DNA of 25,265 nucleotides from Dissophora ornata (GCA_025201705.1 MU617053.1:1-25265), one strand, 5' to 3'. Shown: positions 12,151-21,989, numbered from the stretch's first letter. Program-made: numbers and translations. The notes: generated from the sequence alone by a model not told the origin.

Positions 12151-12240
12151 CTAACAAAAAGTCATGTGGCGCGTATGAAGATATGAGCAGTTGCTTGATG
12201 TTCAAAACGTATGCATTGTGTAGTGAACCCTGAGGCTTAC
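12151..12240 (-). other. Intron 1 of copy A, which is also an open 30-codon segment
   Basis: The segment is 90 nt, a multiple of three, is bounded by GTAAG and TTGTTAG, and has no stop in the reading frame of the flanking exons. It could therefore be a retained coding segment (YVLNIKQLLISS...DFLLAIRR) rather than an intron. In copy B the corresponding 80 nt (21324-21403) contain stops in frame and must be spliced out. Confidence 0.5.
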
Positions 12241-12299
12241 CATTGGGAGACTGTATCCCTTGTACTTCAGCCCTCCATGCCAGGGTCTCCTCTGTTGGC

Positions 12300-12420
12300 T
12301 CTCCTTCGTCTTCCTCTTCTTCTTCATCATCATCTTCCTTTTCTTCTTCTTCGTCATCTTCCTTTTCTTCATCATCATCTTCTTCATCATCTCCTTCTTC
12401 ATCACCATTCTCTTTTTCTT
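12300..12420 (-). repeat. GAA/GAT triplet tract encoding an Asp/Glu run in copy A
   Basis: The minus strand is an imperfect GAA/GAT/GAG repeat encoding about 40 nearly uninterrupted acidic residues. The equivalent tract in copy B (about 21461-21515) is less than half as long. The difference is in whole codons, so the length changes by triplet slippage. A short GCT repeat (about 12541-12562) next to it encodes poly-alanine only in copy A. Confidence 0.8.
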
Positions 12421-12698
12421 CATTGCCGCTTGTTTTGTCTTGGCTATCGCCTTCAATCTTCACTTTCCCACTGTTGTTATCGCCTTCCGCAGCCGCTTCC
12501 TGTTTTCCATCGGAAGTGTCATACTCTGCTTTCTCGGAAGCAGCAGCAGCAGCAGCGGCAGCATTCGTCTGACCCCCCGAGCTCTCAATCCCAGGGGGGG
12601 AATGGTACTATCTCTGCAAGATTAATGATTCCTCCCGGGTTGCTTTCGCTCTTGCTTCCATTGTCCTGTCCATCAACGATCTCCTTTATGTCTGACAT

Positions 12699-12889
12699 TT
12701 TTTTCCTGCGTCGATTATGAGCGATGATAGGGAGGTGCAGGCGTATCGAATCAATCGACCTCTATTGGCGATGCCACTCTGGTTAAGATCTTCGGTATTC
12801 AGAATCGATATTAAGCGGAAAGTTGAGTGTTGTCCAGGGCTGAGATGGGCTGGGGAAGAGGGGTGACACGAAGAGAAAGGAAGAGACAA
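12699..12889 (-). promoter_or_regulatory. 5' leader of copy A
   Basis: This stretch aligns with the leader of copy B at about 21771-21960. A T-run precedes the plus-strand complement of the start codon in both. No core promoter element can be named with confidence. Confidence 0.3.
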
Positions 12890-14230
12890 ATGGTATATCT
12901 GTAAAATTATTCCTCCGAAGACTCTGAAATAGACTTGACGTGTACTATATACTTGCAGGTGGCGTTGTCATGCGAGAACTTACTTCGTCAAGATAAACGG
13001 ATAAATCCATATCGTCAATATTAAACCAATATACCATCCTTCAAGTGTCCGACGTACTGTGGGTTCAAGGCCAGCATGCACTTTCAGAGATGCACTGCCC
13101 ACGCTGAGATTCTTATTTCCTCATCATCAGGCTTTCAATGTCACCATATTGATCGGAATATAATGTCGTAGGGCACTCGGCACAACCCCGGTCCATGCAG
13201 CACCGGCGGTAAAATAATCATTCTTGATCGACCAAACACGACTCTATGGTGTTTACGGCTGACTCCGATGCGCGTTAACACTTAAAATGCATGAGGAACA
13301 TGCAAGTAAGGCTTTATTTTTTACAGTCGGCACATGTCCTTGTCCAGTGGACTGGCACTCAGAATGGGATAGCAAAAGTAAAATAATCTAATTCCAAGGC
13401 CCATGTCAGTCGACTGACTTATTTCTTTCGATAAAATTGACTGAAGAATTACTCTACCGGAAACACGATTGTACTAGCCGTTGCGAATGAACAAACGCCG
13501 ACAGGGACACCCACAATGTTGAAATGGCCTGAAACAAAAGTTGACCGCTATACACGCTATGCATACTACAATCCACTGGTACGCTACAGCCACGCGCACC
13601 ACCTTCCCCTCTTTCTTGCCTCAAGCCATAATCCTTAAAACACTCACCCGTACCCTTTACCGTTTACGCAATCTTGGGTTCACGTTGATCGATTCTGCGT
13701 ATTTGTCATCTTCTGTTTCCTCTCGAGTCTATGTCATCACTAAAGTCCTGGCGACATCCTCAACAGTATATGGAAACGAAGCTAGGTCGGAAACTTTGGA
13801 CTGTAGTAACAACGTAAACAAAGGACAATGTACATCATGGGATCTACTGCACTGAAATTGAGGACCAACGCAAATACTAAAGTTGTCGAAAACCTGCTCC
13901 AGAAGTTGGGGAGAGATGGGAGTGTCAAAAGCAATCTCAACAGTAACTTTATCAACCCTGTTAAGCAGAGAGTCCATGTACATATCCGCTAGAGGTCACT
14001 CTGCCCTTGACATCGAAATAGTCTACCATTAGCCCGCAATGATGCGCTGCTTCCTCTGATGGACAAAGTCTAGGGGTTGGGGCCATGATCAAAAGGCACC
14101 TTCCGTACTTTTCGAGAACTCCAGCTGGAAGCCTTACACCTTACTGTTGGAACGAGTTAAACTCACGGATCATCTACACAGAAATATAAAAAAAAGACGA
14201 GTGTGAACATATCACTCTCTTTATCGCCAC
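12890..14230. repeat. Duplicated spacer, first copy (upstream of A)
   Basis: This spacer is homologous, in the same orientation, to about 21990-23436 upstream of copy B. Long shared blocks include the region around 13085-13250 / 22270-22435 and around 13690-14130 / 22915-23345. Small indels separate the copies, including about 80 nt near 22565-22640 that this copy lacks. The similarity shows that the duplication unit was gene plus spacer, not the coding region alone. Confidence 0.8.
13729..14140 (-). pseudogene. Possible gene remnant in the spacer, first copy
   Basis: Two reading frames overlap by a frame change near 13980. The upstream one (about 14140-13970) includes LEKYGRCLLIMAPTP and EEAAHHCGLMVDYFDV. 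The downstream one starts at 13983 with MYMDSLLNRVDKVTVEIAF and runs about 84 codons. Both are also recognisable in the second spacer copy, where the downstream frame stops early. I do not recognise a family. It could be a broken gene or chance frames preserved by recent duplication. Confidence 0.3.
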
Positions 14231-14399
14231 AATAATATGGCCCTGTTTAACTCATGCTTAAGATGCTGAAGATCCTCTGCTTATTGCGATTTGTGGCTGC
14301 CATTCGCTGGACGCACTTAGGCGCTTACCTTTTGACTTCCAATCGGAAGAGACTTGATGTGAACATGTTGCTGAAGGTTCTGGAAGCTGCAGAAAAGGG

Positions 14400-15103
14400 G
14401 GTCAGTCGTCAAATAAAGCTCGACTTCGTTGCATAAAGACGAACAGAGGGCGAATTCTTGGTAGCACAAAGACGAACTGTGTCACCATGCTCCTTCCCGT
14501 AAATCTCTCCCAGGCATATCTCATCGCGATAGTCCACTGCGCCAATGGCAAATCTTCTCGAAGAATCCCAGTTTTTTGCACAGCGGAGAGTGAAGTAAAT
14601 TTAAAAAAAGTTTTTTGCACAGCGCTAGGCCACTGGACAAATCGATCCCACAGCGAATAGAGGGCGACTATGCATCGGCCCGTGAATAGTTTGGAGGCTC
14701 CGCTTAATACGTCCAGTATCCGAGACAGAGTACGATATCCTGGTAGAGAGCTGTCGTGTCCAAGTCGATGCAACGCGACCTTGAACTAAATGGCAACATC
14801 TGTTTGGGGGTTTCGCCCTTGACTGGTGAAGACGGGATGCTGCTGATGCTACTCCACGATGAAGTTGAATTGTTGTGAGGTTACACGCAACATATCCTTG
14901 AAGTCATTCGGACAGAGGTTGTAGAGCATTTCATCTCGGTACGTGGTAGAGCTCGGTTTGATCTTGTAAAGCCTTGGAGAGAGGTAGCTTGTGGTGTGGA
15001 AGTAATGAAGTACTGCAAGTGCTACCAGTAGGGCGGGGGTAGGGCGCAATGGTAAGGCGCTGTGGAGCATGAGGCTCTTCACTCTGCCGATGACACTCTC
15101 CAC
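14400..15103 (-). pseudogene. Broken HARBI1-like (DDE_Tnp_4, PIF/Harbinger) transposase fragment
   Basis: The frame from 15103 contains LYNLCPNDFKDMLRVTSQQF, then NFIVE and an in-frame TAG at about 14849. Past the stop the same kind of sequence continues with QQHPVFTSQGRNPQTDVAI, a second stop, and FKVALHRLGHD...RCIVALYSLWDRFVQWP. This is the characteristic N-terminal order of Harbinger transposases: a helix-turn-helix-like stretch, then VALxRLG, then the FVQWP block before the catalytic core. A 15-nt motif is duplicated around 14575-14635. In a shifted frame FAIGAVD appears, resembling the segment around the first catalytic aspartate. The rest of the DDE core is unrecognisable or missing. 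At least two stops and one frameshift make it inactive. Confidence 0.65.
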
Positions 15104-15242
15104 TTCATCTGTAGCTCATTAACGAAAGGTCTTTGAATGACGCAGTGGACTTCCATTGGGATCAAAAACTTGTTCTCACTTATCATTATTTCCCTCCATC
15201 CTCCACATACACCTCTGTACAGCCGTGGGACACCATTCCCGC

Positions 15243-15306
15243 GAAAGTAAGCAGCAGTAGGCGAAAGTAAGAATTGAACGTCTGATTATACCTGGTGCTT
15301 ACTTTC
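15243..15306. repeat. Perfect 10-bp inverted repeat with a nearby direct copy
   Basis: GAAAGTAAGC at 15243-15252 is matched by its reverse complement at 15297-15306. A further direct copy of GAAAGTAAG lies at 15263-15271. It lies inside the spacer insertion, about 100 bases from its right edge, and could be a relic of a terminal repeat or a small hairpin. A 10-bp direct repeat (TTCAGCACAC twice) follows at about 15329-15348. Confidence 0.5.
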
Positions 15307-15404
15307 TTCCCCCGTTTTTAAAGTCTACTTCAGCACACTTCAGCACACTTCTTCAACGGACTCTTCCAGCAACCTCCTGCTGGAATTGAACAAGGTCGAT
15401 ATCA

Positions 15405-15854
15405 GTAGTCCCAAGTTTTAAGTATGAACTCATTGCCAAGCAACTGCGAATGGAAGGTTTTTAGGGAAGTCAAATTCGGTAGCTGAATTCGGGAGCTTAA
15501 GGGCCAGCACGAGTTCAACCTGATTTGGGACGGGCTTAACGAGAGTTAACAGACTCACGAGTTGTACACGAACAGCAGACCGAATGAAGGACGAGAATGG
15601 CACGCTCAAATATCAATCAATTGCTACAGCGAATGCCTTAGTCCACTGCTGCATGTGCATTTAAACAACAGGGATTGTTGGAAGTAGTAAGTGATATCGG
15701 CGATGATTACCGTAGTCGCACCAGAGAGTGTCAACATGATTATAATTTGAAATATGAGAACGTACGAATCTGCAATGAATCGAAGACTAGAAGAGAAGAT
15801 AGCAGAAGCCGAAAGGATATTACACTACATACATAACAAACTGGCTAGGCTAAG
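15405..15854. repeat. Duplicated 3' flank of copy B
   Basis: This flank is homologous in the same orientation to 23449-23868, the 3' flank of copy C. It covers the downstream region of the minus-strand gene and should contain its 3' untranslated region and polyadenylation site. No open reading frame of note is present. Copy A lacks this flank. Confidence 0.75.
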
Positions 15855-18800
15855 TTAAGCTGTCGATGAACGTATCAGTAAGAGGTTCTTCAGTTCCTCA
15901 AACTGTTTCTGGACTTGCTCTTGCTGGATTGTGAACTGCTCCTGTTGAGTTTTGGCTTGATTACTTAATTGAGTTTGTAGAAGCAGCACTTGTGATTTAA
16001 GGTCACCAACTTGAGAGTTCAGCTCACCAACTTGAGAGTTCAGTTTACCAACAGTTCCTTGTTCCTCACTTGATGGTTGCTGTTGCAACAGAGATGGATC
16101 TTTCGGAACATCCACCGTAGCGCCATCTTGCCCATCTGCCTTGCTCAAAGTGTCCGTTCTCTCGGAGTCTAGACCCTTTCCTGCCACACTTTCATCCACT
16201 TCCTCACCTTCAAACAAATAGTCGTCGTCAGCTTGATCGTCGTCAGCCGCCGTTGGCCTTGCCAGCTGCTCCTCCATTGCATCCAAATCCTCCGTGGCAC
16301 GGTCTTTGGCGTGATATTTTTTACGATGCTCATGGACTTGCTTCGCTGTGGCTGAGAAGTAGATCTCCCTGGGGAAGTAGTTGTAGGTTTGACGGAATCC
16401 TGGGATGTGGTACGACATGTTCTCGGCTGATTCAATGTACCGTAGTCGAGATTCAATCCAGACGAGACGCCAACCGCCATCACCATCGGCAAAGGCAACG
16501 TTGATCAAGGCTAGTGAATGTTGGCGAATGGGGCAGGTTGAATGTATATAGTAAATAAAATCCACAGCATTAGATACCGATCATATTCCATCTTTGACAA
16601 CGATGGTGATTTGCTCGCGTTCTTACCGATGAGCACATTGAGCATCAGGATGACAGTAAAGAAGAAGAAAAGCGCCATCATCAGCTGAAATCCAAATTCA
16701 TTATTCACGAAATCATCACTAACTGGATCCCATATTCCACCCTATATTATGCGGTGACCAGTAGAGAGTGAGCCGATGAAACATTAGTCGGTATTCGTTA
16801 CTATTCACAAGTAAAAAGCTTTCGTAACCCTATCTGACAGGGTTAATCAACGCGTCAACATGACGGGTACAACCTGATGTTCCTTACCATGAAGAAATAT
16901 GTATCGAATAGGGCTCCAATAAAGTTGCTTGAAAAGCCAGATGTCGGAGGATCACATCCTTCATATGGACAGGATCTGAGCAAGTGAAGAGTAGCAATGG
17001 CGAAGGCGAGGATGCCTCCCGCGAAAATGATGAAGAATACGCGGATCTCATACACGGCTCCTTGAATGATTGTCACGTATTTGCAAACGCTCCTACTGAT
17101 CCTAAGCTCGAATAGCTGTTGTAAATGTAACCAAGACGGGTGTGATAAATGCTCCAGTTCACAAATTTCAGATAGCAACAACCGAGTGAATTTCCTCTCT
17201 CCCCCAGTTTGCGCATACCATATGTAGAAAGACTGCAAGAACGGAGAAACTCAAGAGGCGGGTGTTCCCATGCGTGTCTCCTTGGCTAATAACAACAATC
17301 TGGTCGATGCTCGCCGCCATCGGTAGAGAAAACGCAAGTATGTCGAGAAAGTTGTATCCAGAACTAACATAGAAATATAAGATGGGTCATTTACTGTCAG
17401 ATTTCCAGAAGTAAAATGTTTTCTTTGCCCTCTGCAATATATGCTCAGTTTCCTTACTTTGTGTAGCGGCCAAAACTGCGGACAGCCTGCAGCAATTCCA
17501 GCCAAATAAAGATTGCTGCCATGACGATGATAGCAACAAAGAGGCCGAGAAGCCGGCTCGGCTGCGGATAGTACACCTGCATGATTGAGGCAATGATCAC
17601 CAAAGCGTAGAAGCAGCACTGGGAGAAGAAGCGTACGGACCAGTACCAGAACCCAATGGTATTCCTTTGGCAGCAGCGAAAAGAGCACAGAATGAATATG
17701 ACTGCACGCGAGGGAGTGAAGTCTTGTTTATGTTCCGTCATGCAACAATGCCGCGCACAAACTTACCATTTGTATGCGACTAAGGCTGCAATCGCTGGGT
17801 TGTCATAGAACTCGATACTAAAGTCATACGTCTCCACATAGCTGTGGATCCGAAGCCGACACTTTAACCGAATCATATGGTACAGCGTCTTCCACCATGT
17901 AGTTGTATGAACCGTTGTTGCCTCTACCAACGGATCCGAGTCAGGTCCCTTCAACGTCTTGTCGTCCTTATAGTACCATAGGGCATCAAACGATGCAACA
18001 AAGATCGGCTTCGTGAACTTGACGTTGTCCGGATCGGAGCCCTGCACTGTTCCATCCAGCTGAAGGATTGGATCATCCATCTTGTAAAGCGGCTCTTCGC
18101 TAGATTTCCAAAACTGGAGACGGAACTGCGGCGGGCGTGCAATGGTGCTGTGGCTCAGAACATAGGATTGATGCATCGCTGGGACATAGGCAATCCGACC
18201 GAGCCGCTCAAATACTTCAGCCGAGGAGATTCCCATGCGTTCGTGAAGAGCTCCAAAGAGTGGGGAGAGAAAGGCGAAGTTGCGGGAGCGTTGCGCATGG
18301 GCGAAACAGTAGTCCATGATGATCCTCGTGACTTTGAGAGCTGAGGCATTGGTTTCTGCAACTTTGAGGTTAAAGAATAGAGGGTTGTCTTTTTTGTTGG
18401 CATAAATATCAGGAACCCAGGTGATACGATCAACGGGCAAGAGTCGTGAAATGATGGATTCAACAAATGGCCGGCGATCCTGGGTCCACGCTTCGCAGAT
18501 ACTGTTGAGAGGTGAGATAGAGCTTCGTTCGCGGCTTTGGCGGATACGAGCTTTCAGGTACCGGATGATAGCTTGCTTACAACTTTCACTTCCTTGGGCG
18601 TAGATATCAATCAGCTCGACAAAGCCTTGATTCAGATGGTACTCTTCTTTGTTGGGGTGCGTATCCTTAGGAGAGATGGAGACCATATCTTCAGGGGAGA
18701 TGGGAACCACAAGAGTGTCCTCTCCCCCTTTGTCTAGTGACAACACGATCTTGAGGTTCTTGCCGTGTTGACAGGACTCTACTGAAATTACATCGCGCGC

Positions 18801-21770
18801 TTTCTGGAACTTCCAGATGGAAGTTAGACGGCAAAATGGAGCTCCAGGTTTTGCAGAGAGCGTCCACAAGGATAGCGAACCGTTCGTAACCACACCCAGT
18901 TGAGATGTCTCCGGAATGAAAAAAGTATCATGGACACCAAACGTTGGACCTATGGGAGCATCAAATCTTCTGAGATCTGTCTCAGAGTCATCGTCCCTTT
19001 GATTAACCATGGAGACACGCATGACTAGAGTGTTTTCACTGAGAATGAACTCAGTATAGGATGTGAGAAAGAACTTAGACCCGACAGCGTTGGTGAGTTC
19101 ATAGTCGCGGCTATTCGACATATACATTTGTTTGATGGTTCGCATTCCGCAACTGTCAAATCCAGGACATGCATCCCTCGTATTCACATGATCCAAGATG
19201 GGACCAGGCTTGATAATGTTGAGGATTGGACCCTGTAGTTGATTATAGAGCACAGTAATGTAATGTCATTAGAAATGGACTCAAGATTTGTCCAGTAACA
19301 AGAACCGACTTGACGGGTCGATCCTTACGTGATGGTAACTAAATGTGGGAGCATGACTTGATTGAGGGTACTGAAAGTCATAGTCTTCATGCATATAGAA
19401 CGTCTTCACAACTGCCATGTCGCGCACCCGGACAACACTCCGCATATTGTATCGCATCCAGTCCGACACTGTCGCCTCCTCCACATTGTACATCAGGAAA
19501 TAATCTTTGCCGAATAAAACTTCAAAATAGTCCTTATCGCCGAGTCCTTTCTTCAGTACGCCGAGTTTGATCCCGGTCATCGTGTCACGGATCTCAATCT
19601 TATTGCCAACTGTAAGCGCGATCTTGGAACCATCTAAGGAGAGGGATGGGTAGGCGACAGTCTTGTCATCCCCAGTATAGAGATGAGAGACCCACTTTCC
19701 TGTCTCAAAGTCCCAGATTGATATCGCCCCTCTGGACCCAGCCCACGCGAAATACCGTCCTTGAATACTGCGATAAACTGTTTCTATTGTTCGGTCATCA
19801 ATTTTGTTCTGCAAATCGAGCGTGTAGAGCAAATTCCAGGTTCCCTTTGTACTATAGACAGAGAAAGTCAACCCGTCCGTTGTCCAGAACCGTTCGTCAT
19901 CTTCGTTATCGTTGTTGGGATCTGGTCGATAGAAACACGCGGTACTGAATTTTTTACCATCACAAATCGTTTTGGTTTGTTCGAGTTTCCAAGGCTGCGA
20001 GAGATCCCTGTCGGCTGGAGCTGCGAGTGTGACCTTGTAAACACGAAATGGAAGGCCTTCATTTCCGCCGTCGTCATGAGTGATCGAGAAGGCGACTTGT
20101 GATCCGGAACTGGATATGTCGATCAAGGTTGAAAAAAGTCCGTCATCTTGTTCCATAAAGTCTTTTGAAACCTTGATCTTTGAACTCGCGAATGGCTTAT
20201 TGATGATCTGGGGTACTTTGGTTGCTTGCTGCTGTTCATGAAGAACATCGTTATTCTTTTCAGGCGATCGAAGATCCCAGAGATCGACATGCACGAGACC
20301 TTCGGTGATGTAAAGAGTAGCGGCGTAGTCCCCTTGGTCTGAGATGTCGTAGGTGCTGATTGTAACAGGACATTTTGTAATGTAATCTGACCCGACACTG
20401 ACGATTTGATCAGGTCGACCCTCGCCGTAGATGGTGAAGGCTGCGTAAATTTAATAAGCGTACACAGCAATTAGATATCAGATCAGATCATTATTGAAGT
20501 GCACAGAGATTCTTTCACCAAATAATCGATTGAAACGACATTTACCATCGGTCCCAGCCATTTTCCCTAACTGGCAATGCTGTAATTCAATATAGTGGAT
20601 CTCGAATGAAGTGCCAGGACAGGCATTCTCAGGAGTAAATTCAATCGTGAGATTTAAATCCCAATTCGAACTGGGGTGCGCAATGGAGCGATGGAGCCTC
20701 AAGAGTGCGAAATCCTCCTGGGCTAGAAACCGTGAGGCAGGGTCGCGTAAGTCACACGGACAGCAATATGATCAGGAACTCACTTTCACTTTTAGCAGAA
20801 CTTACGAAAGGCGAAAAGGTCTTGCTTCTTGACGACTGTTATGTGGGAATTGATCTATCCATTCATATTATTGAGTGCGGAAGAACTTCTTAATGTCACA
20901 ATGGTCACGAACTGTATCAGCATTCATTTTTCTTTCGACTGCGACTTACTCCAGTAGTGTACAACAAATTGTCTTCAACACTCATCAAGTCAAATTTGAT
21001 CTCTTTCACGTCTTGGAGGTTCGTTCTTTTGAAAGAGACGCACATTACGACCTCGTAGTTGAATCCAATTTCAATGTCATCCATTGGAAGCAGATAAGTT
21101 AGCATGTCGCTGGTGTCGAGTACACATGGTGTAGTGAACCTACAAAAAAGAGCACAGATCTTGTCAGACGGCGGTGACCATTCCAACACCCGCAAGAAGT
21201 ATTGCAAGCGGCAGTTATGAGTGTTGACTGGGTAGAGTGGTTAGAGCCACACGTACTTCTGTGTTCCTCTTCGTTCGTTTTTTGGCGACCCTTTCATTTT
21301 TTGGAGATACCATCGGCGGATCGCTAACAAAAAGTCGTCAAGATATGAGCAGTTGCTTTGATGTTCAAAACGTATGCATTGTGCAGTGAAACCTGTCATT
21401 TACCGTTGCGAGACTGTATCCCTTGAACTTTGGCTCTCCATGCCAGAGTCTCCTCTGTTGGCTCTCCTTCGACCTCCTCTTCCTCTTCCTCTTCCTCCTC
21501 TTTTTCTTCATTGCCACCTGTTTTCTCTTGGCAATCCCCTTCACTCGCCACATTCCCACTGTTATCGCTTTCCGCAGCCGCTTCCTGTTTTCCATCGGCG
21601 CTTTCATACTTTACTTTCTCAGAAGCAGCATTAGCATCCCTCTGACCCCCCGAGCTTTCGATTTCAGTAGAGAATGGTGTTGTCTCTGTAAGATTAAGGA
21701 TTCCTCCTGGATTGCTATCGCTCTTGCTTCCATTGTCCTGTCCATCAACGATCTCCTTTATGTCTGTCAT
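15855..21770 (-). CDS. Channel copy B: beta-propeller/TRP-like cation channel, 12 exons, about 1583 aa
   Basis: Exons: 21404-21770, 21257-21323, 20950-21139, 20806-20827, 20546-20722, 19329-20440, 17767-19232, 17458-17664, 17219-17363, 16888-17115, 16627-16741 and 15855-16510. All introns are GT-AG, 80-146 nt, and phases agree throughout. Exon 4 (22 nt) and intron 1 are the least certain. Residues 1-122 are acidic. Residues about 275-900 form a WD40-like propeller (GAISIWDFETG, GSKIALTVGNKIEIRDTMTG). S1-S4 span about 1140-1265, with arginines in FELRISRSVCKY. S5 is VFFIIFAGGILAFAIATLHL. The pore is NFIGALFDTYFFMGGIWDPV. S6 is LFFFFTVILMLNVLIALINV. Then comes WRLVWIESRLRYIESAE, laid out like the TRP box. 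The tail ends in Gln-rich heptads (LNSQVGE, LNSQVGD, LKSQVLL). By family it should conduct cations across a membrane. Gating, ion and compartment are unknown. Its tail lacks about 65 residues present in A and C. Confidence 0.8.
16627..17115 (-). other. Pore-forming exons (S5, pore loop, S6) of copy B
   Basis: Exon 10 encodes the end of S4, all of S5 and the pore helix up to TYFFM. Exon 11 encodes GGIWDPVSDDF and S6 up to NVLI. The intron between them (16742-16887) splits the putative selectivity filter exactly between TYFFM and GGIWD. The same split occurs in copies A (7529-7669) and C (25013-25158). The filter position is inferred from its place between S5 and S6. Confidence 0.7.
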
Positions 21771-21989
21771 TTTTTTTCCTGCGTTGATTATAAGCGATGA
21801 CAGGGAGTTGCAGGTGTATTGAATCAACCGCCCTCTATTGGCTCTATTGGCGAGTCGATTTTAAACGTAAAGTTGAGTATTTTCCAGAACTAAGATGGAC
21901 TGGGGAAGGGGCGAGACGAAGAGAAGGAAAGAGACAAATATGAAAAACCAACCAAACCATTCAACCTTGGGTTTATCATGAAAACCTTG
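21771..21989 (-). promoter_or_regulatory. 5' leader of copy B
   Basis: The sequence upstream of the ATG at 21770 aligns with the corresponding leader of copy A. An in-frame upstream ATG at 21827 exists. I prefer the ATG at 21770 because the same methionine is conserved in copy A (MSDIKEIVDG versus MTDIKEIVDG), whereas the upstream frame is not kept there. Confidence 0.4.

Larger units (their letters stand above)
6284..12698 (-). pseudogene. Channel copy A: disabled beta-propeller/TRP-like cation channel gene
   Basis: By alignment to copy B the exons are 12241-12698, 12084-12150, 11807-11970, 11640-11661 (uncertain), 11343-11519, 10122-11257, 8559-10024, 8250-8456, 8013-8157, 7670-7897, 7414-7528 and 6284-7308. 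Most lengths equal those of B (177, 1466, 207, 145, 228 and 115 nt). Three lesions break the frame. Exon 1 has a 7-C run at 12594-12600, one base too many, leading to TGA. Exon 3 has one extra base at about 11858-11865, creating TAA. Exon 7 has TGA at 9209-9211 where B has TGG (DRIT-stop versus DRITW). The post-S6 segment lost three bases at about 7251-7265, so WRLVWIESRL became WRLRTESRL. Propeller, S1-S6 and pore coding are otherwise well kept, so decay is recent. A sequencing slip could explain the C-run but hardly all of it. A shorter propeller-only product from an internal start remains possible. Confidence 0.75.
14226..15404. mobile_element. About 1.17-kb insertion in the A-B spacer carrying Harbinger-type sequence
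   Basis: The A-B and B-C spacers run in parallel up to the block ending at about 14225 (B-C: about 23430). They resume at about 15405 (B-C: about 23449) with a shared GTCCCAAGTTTTAAGTATG-like block. The sequence in between exists only in the A-B spacer. It contains a degraded HARBI1-like transposase on the minus strand. Exact termini, terminal inverted repeats and a 3-bp target duplication could not be fixed by eye. The alternative is that the sequence was present originally and lost from the B-C spacer. Confidence 0.6.

Noticed and set aside
12211..12720. Plus-strand Ser/Leu/Phe-rich frames over exon 1 of copy A
   Set aside because: They are the complement of the Asp/Glu triplet tract; poly-Ser, poly-Leu and poly-Phe arise automatically from it.
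14254..14436. Plus-strand 60-codon frame in the spacer insertion
   Set aside because: Short, absent from the other spacer, and at the edge of the broken transposase; no family resemblance.
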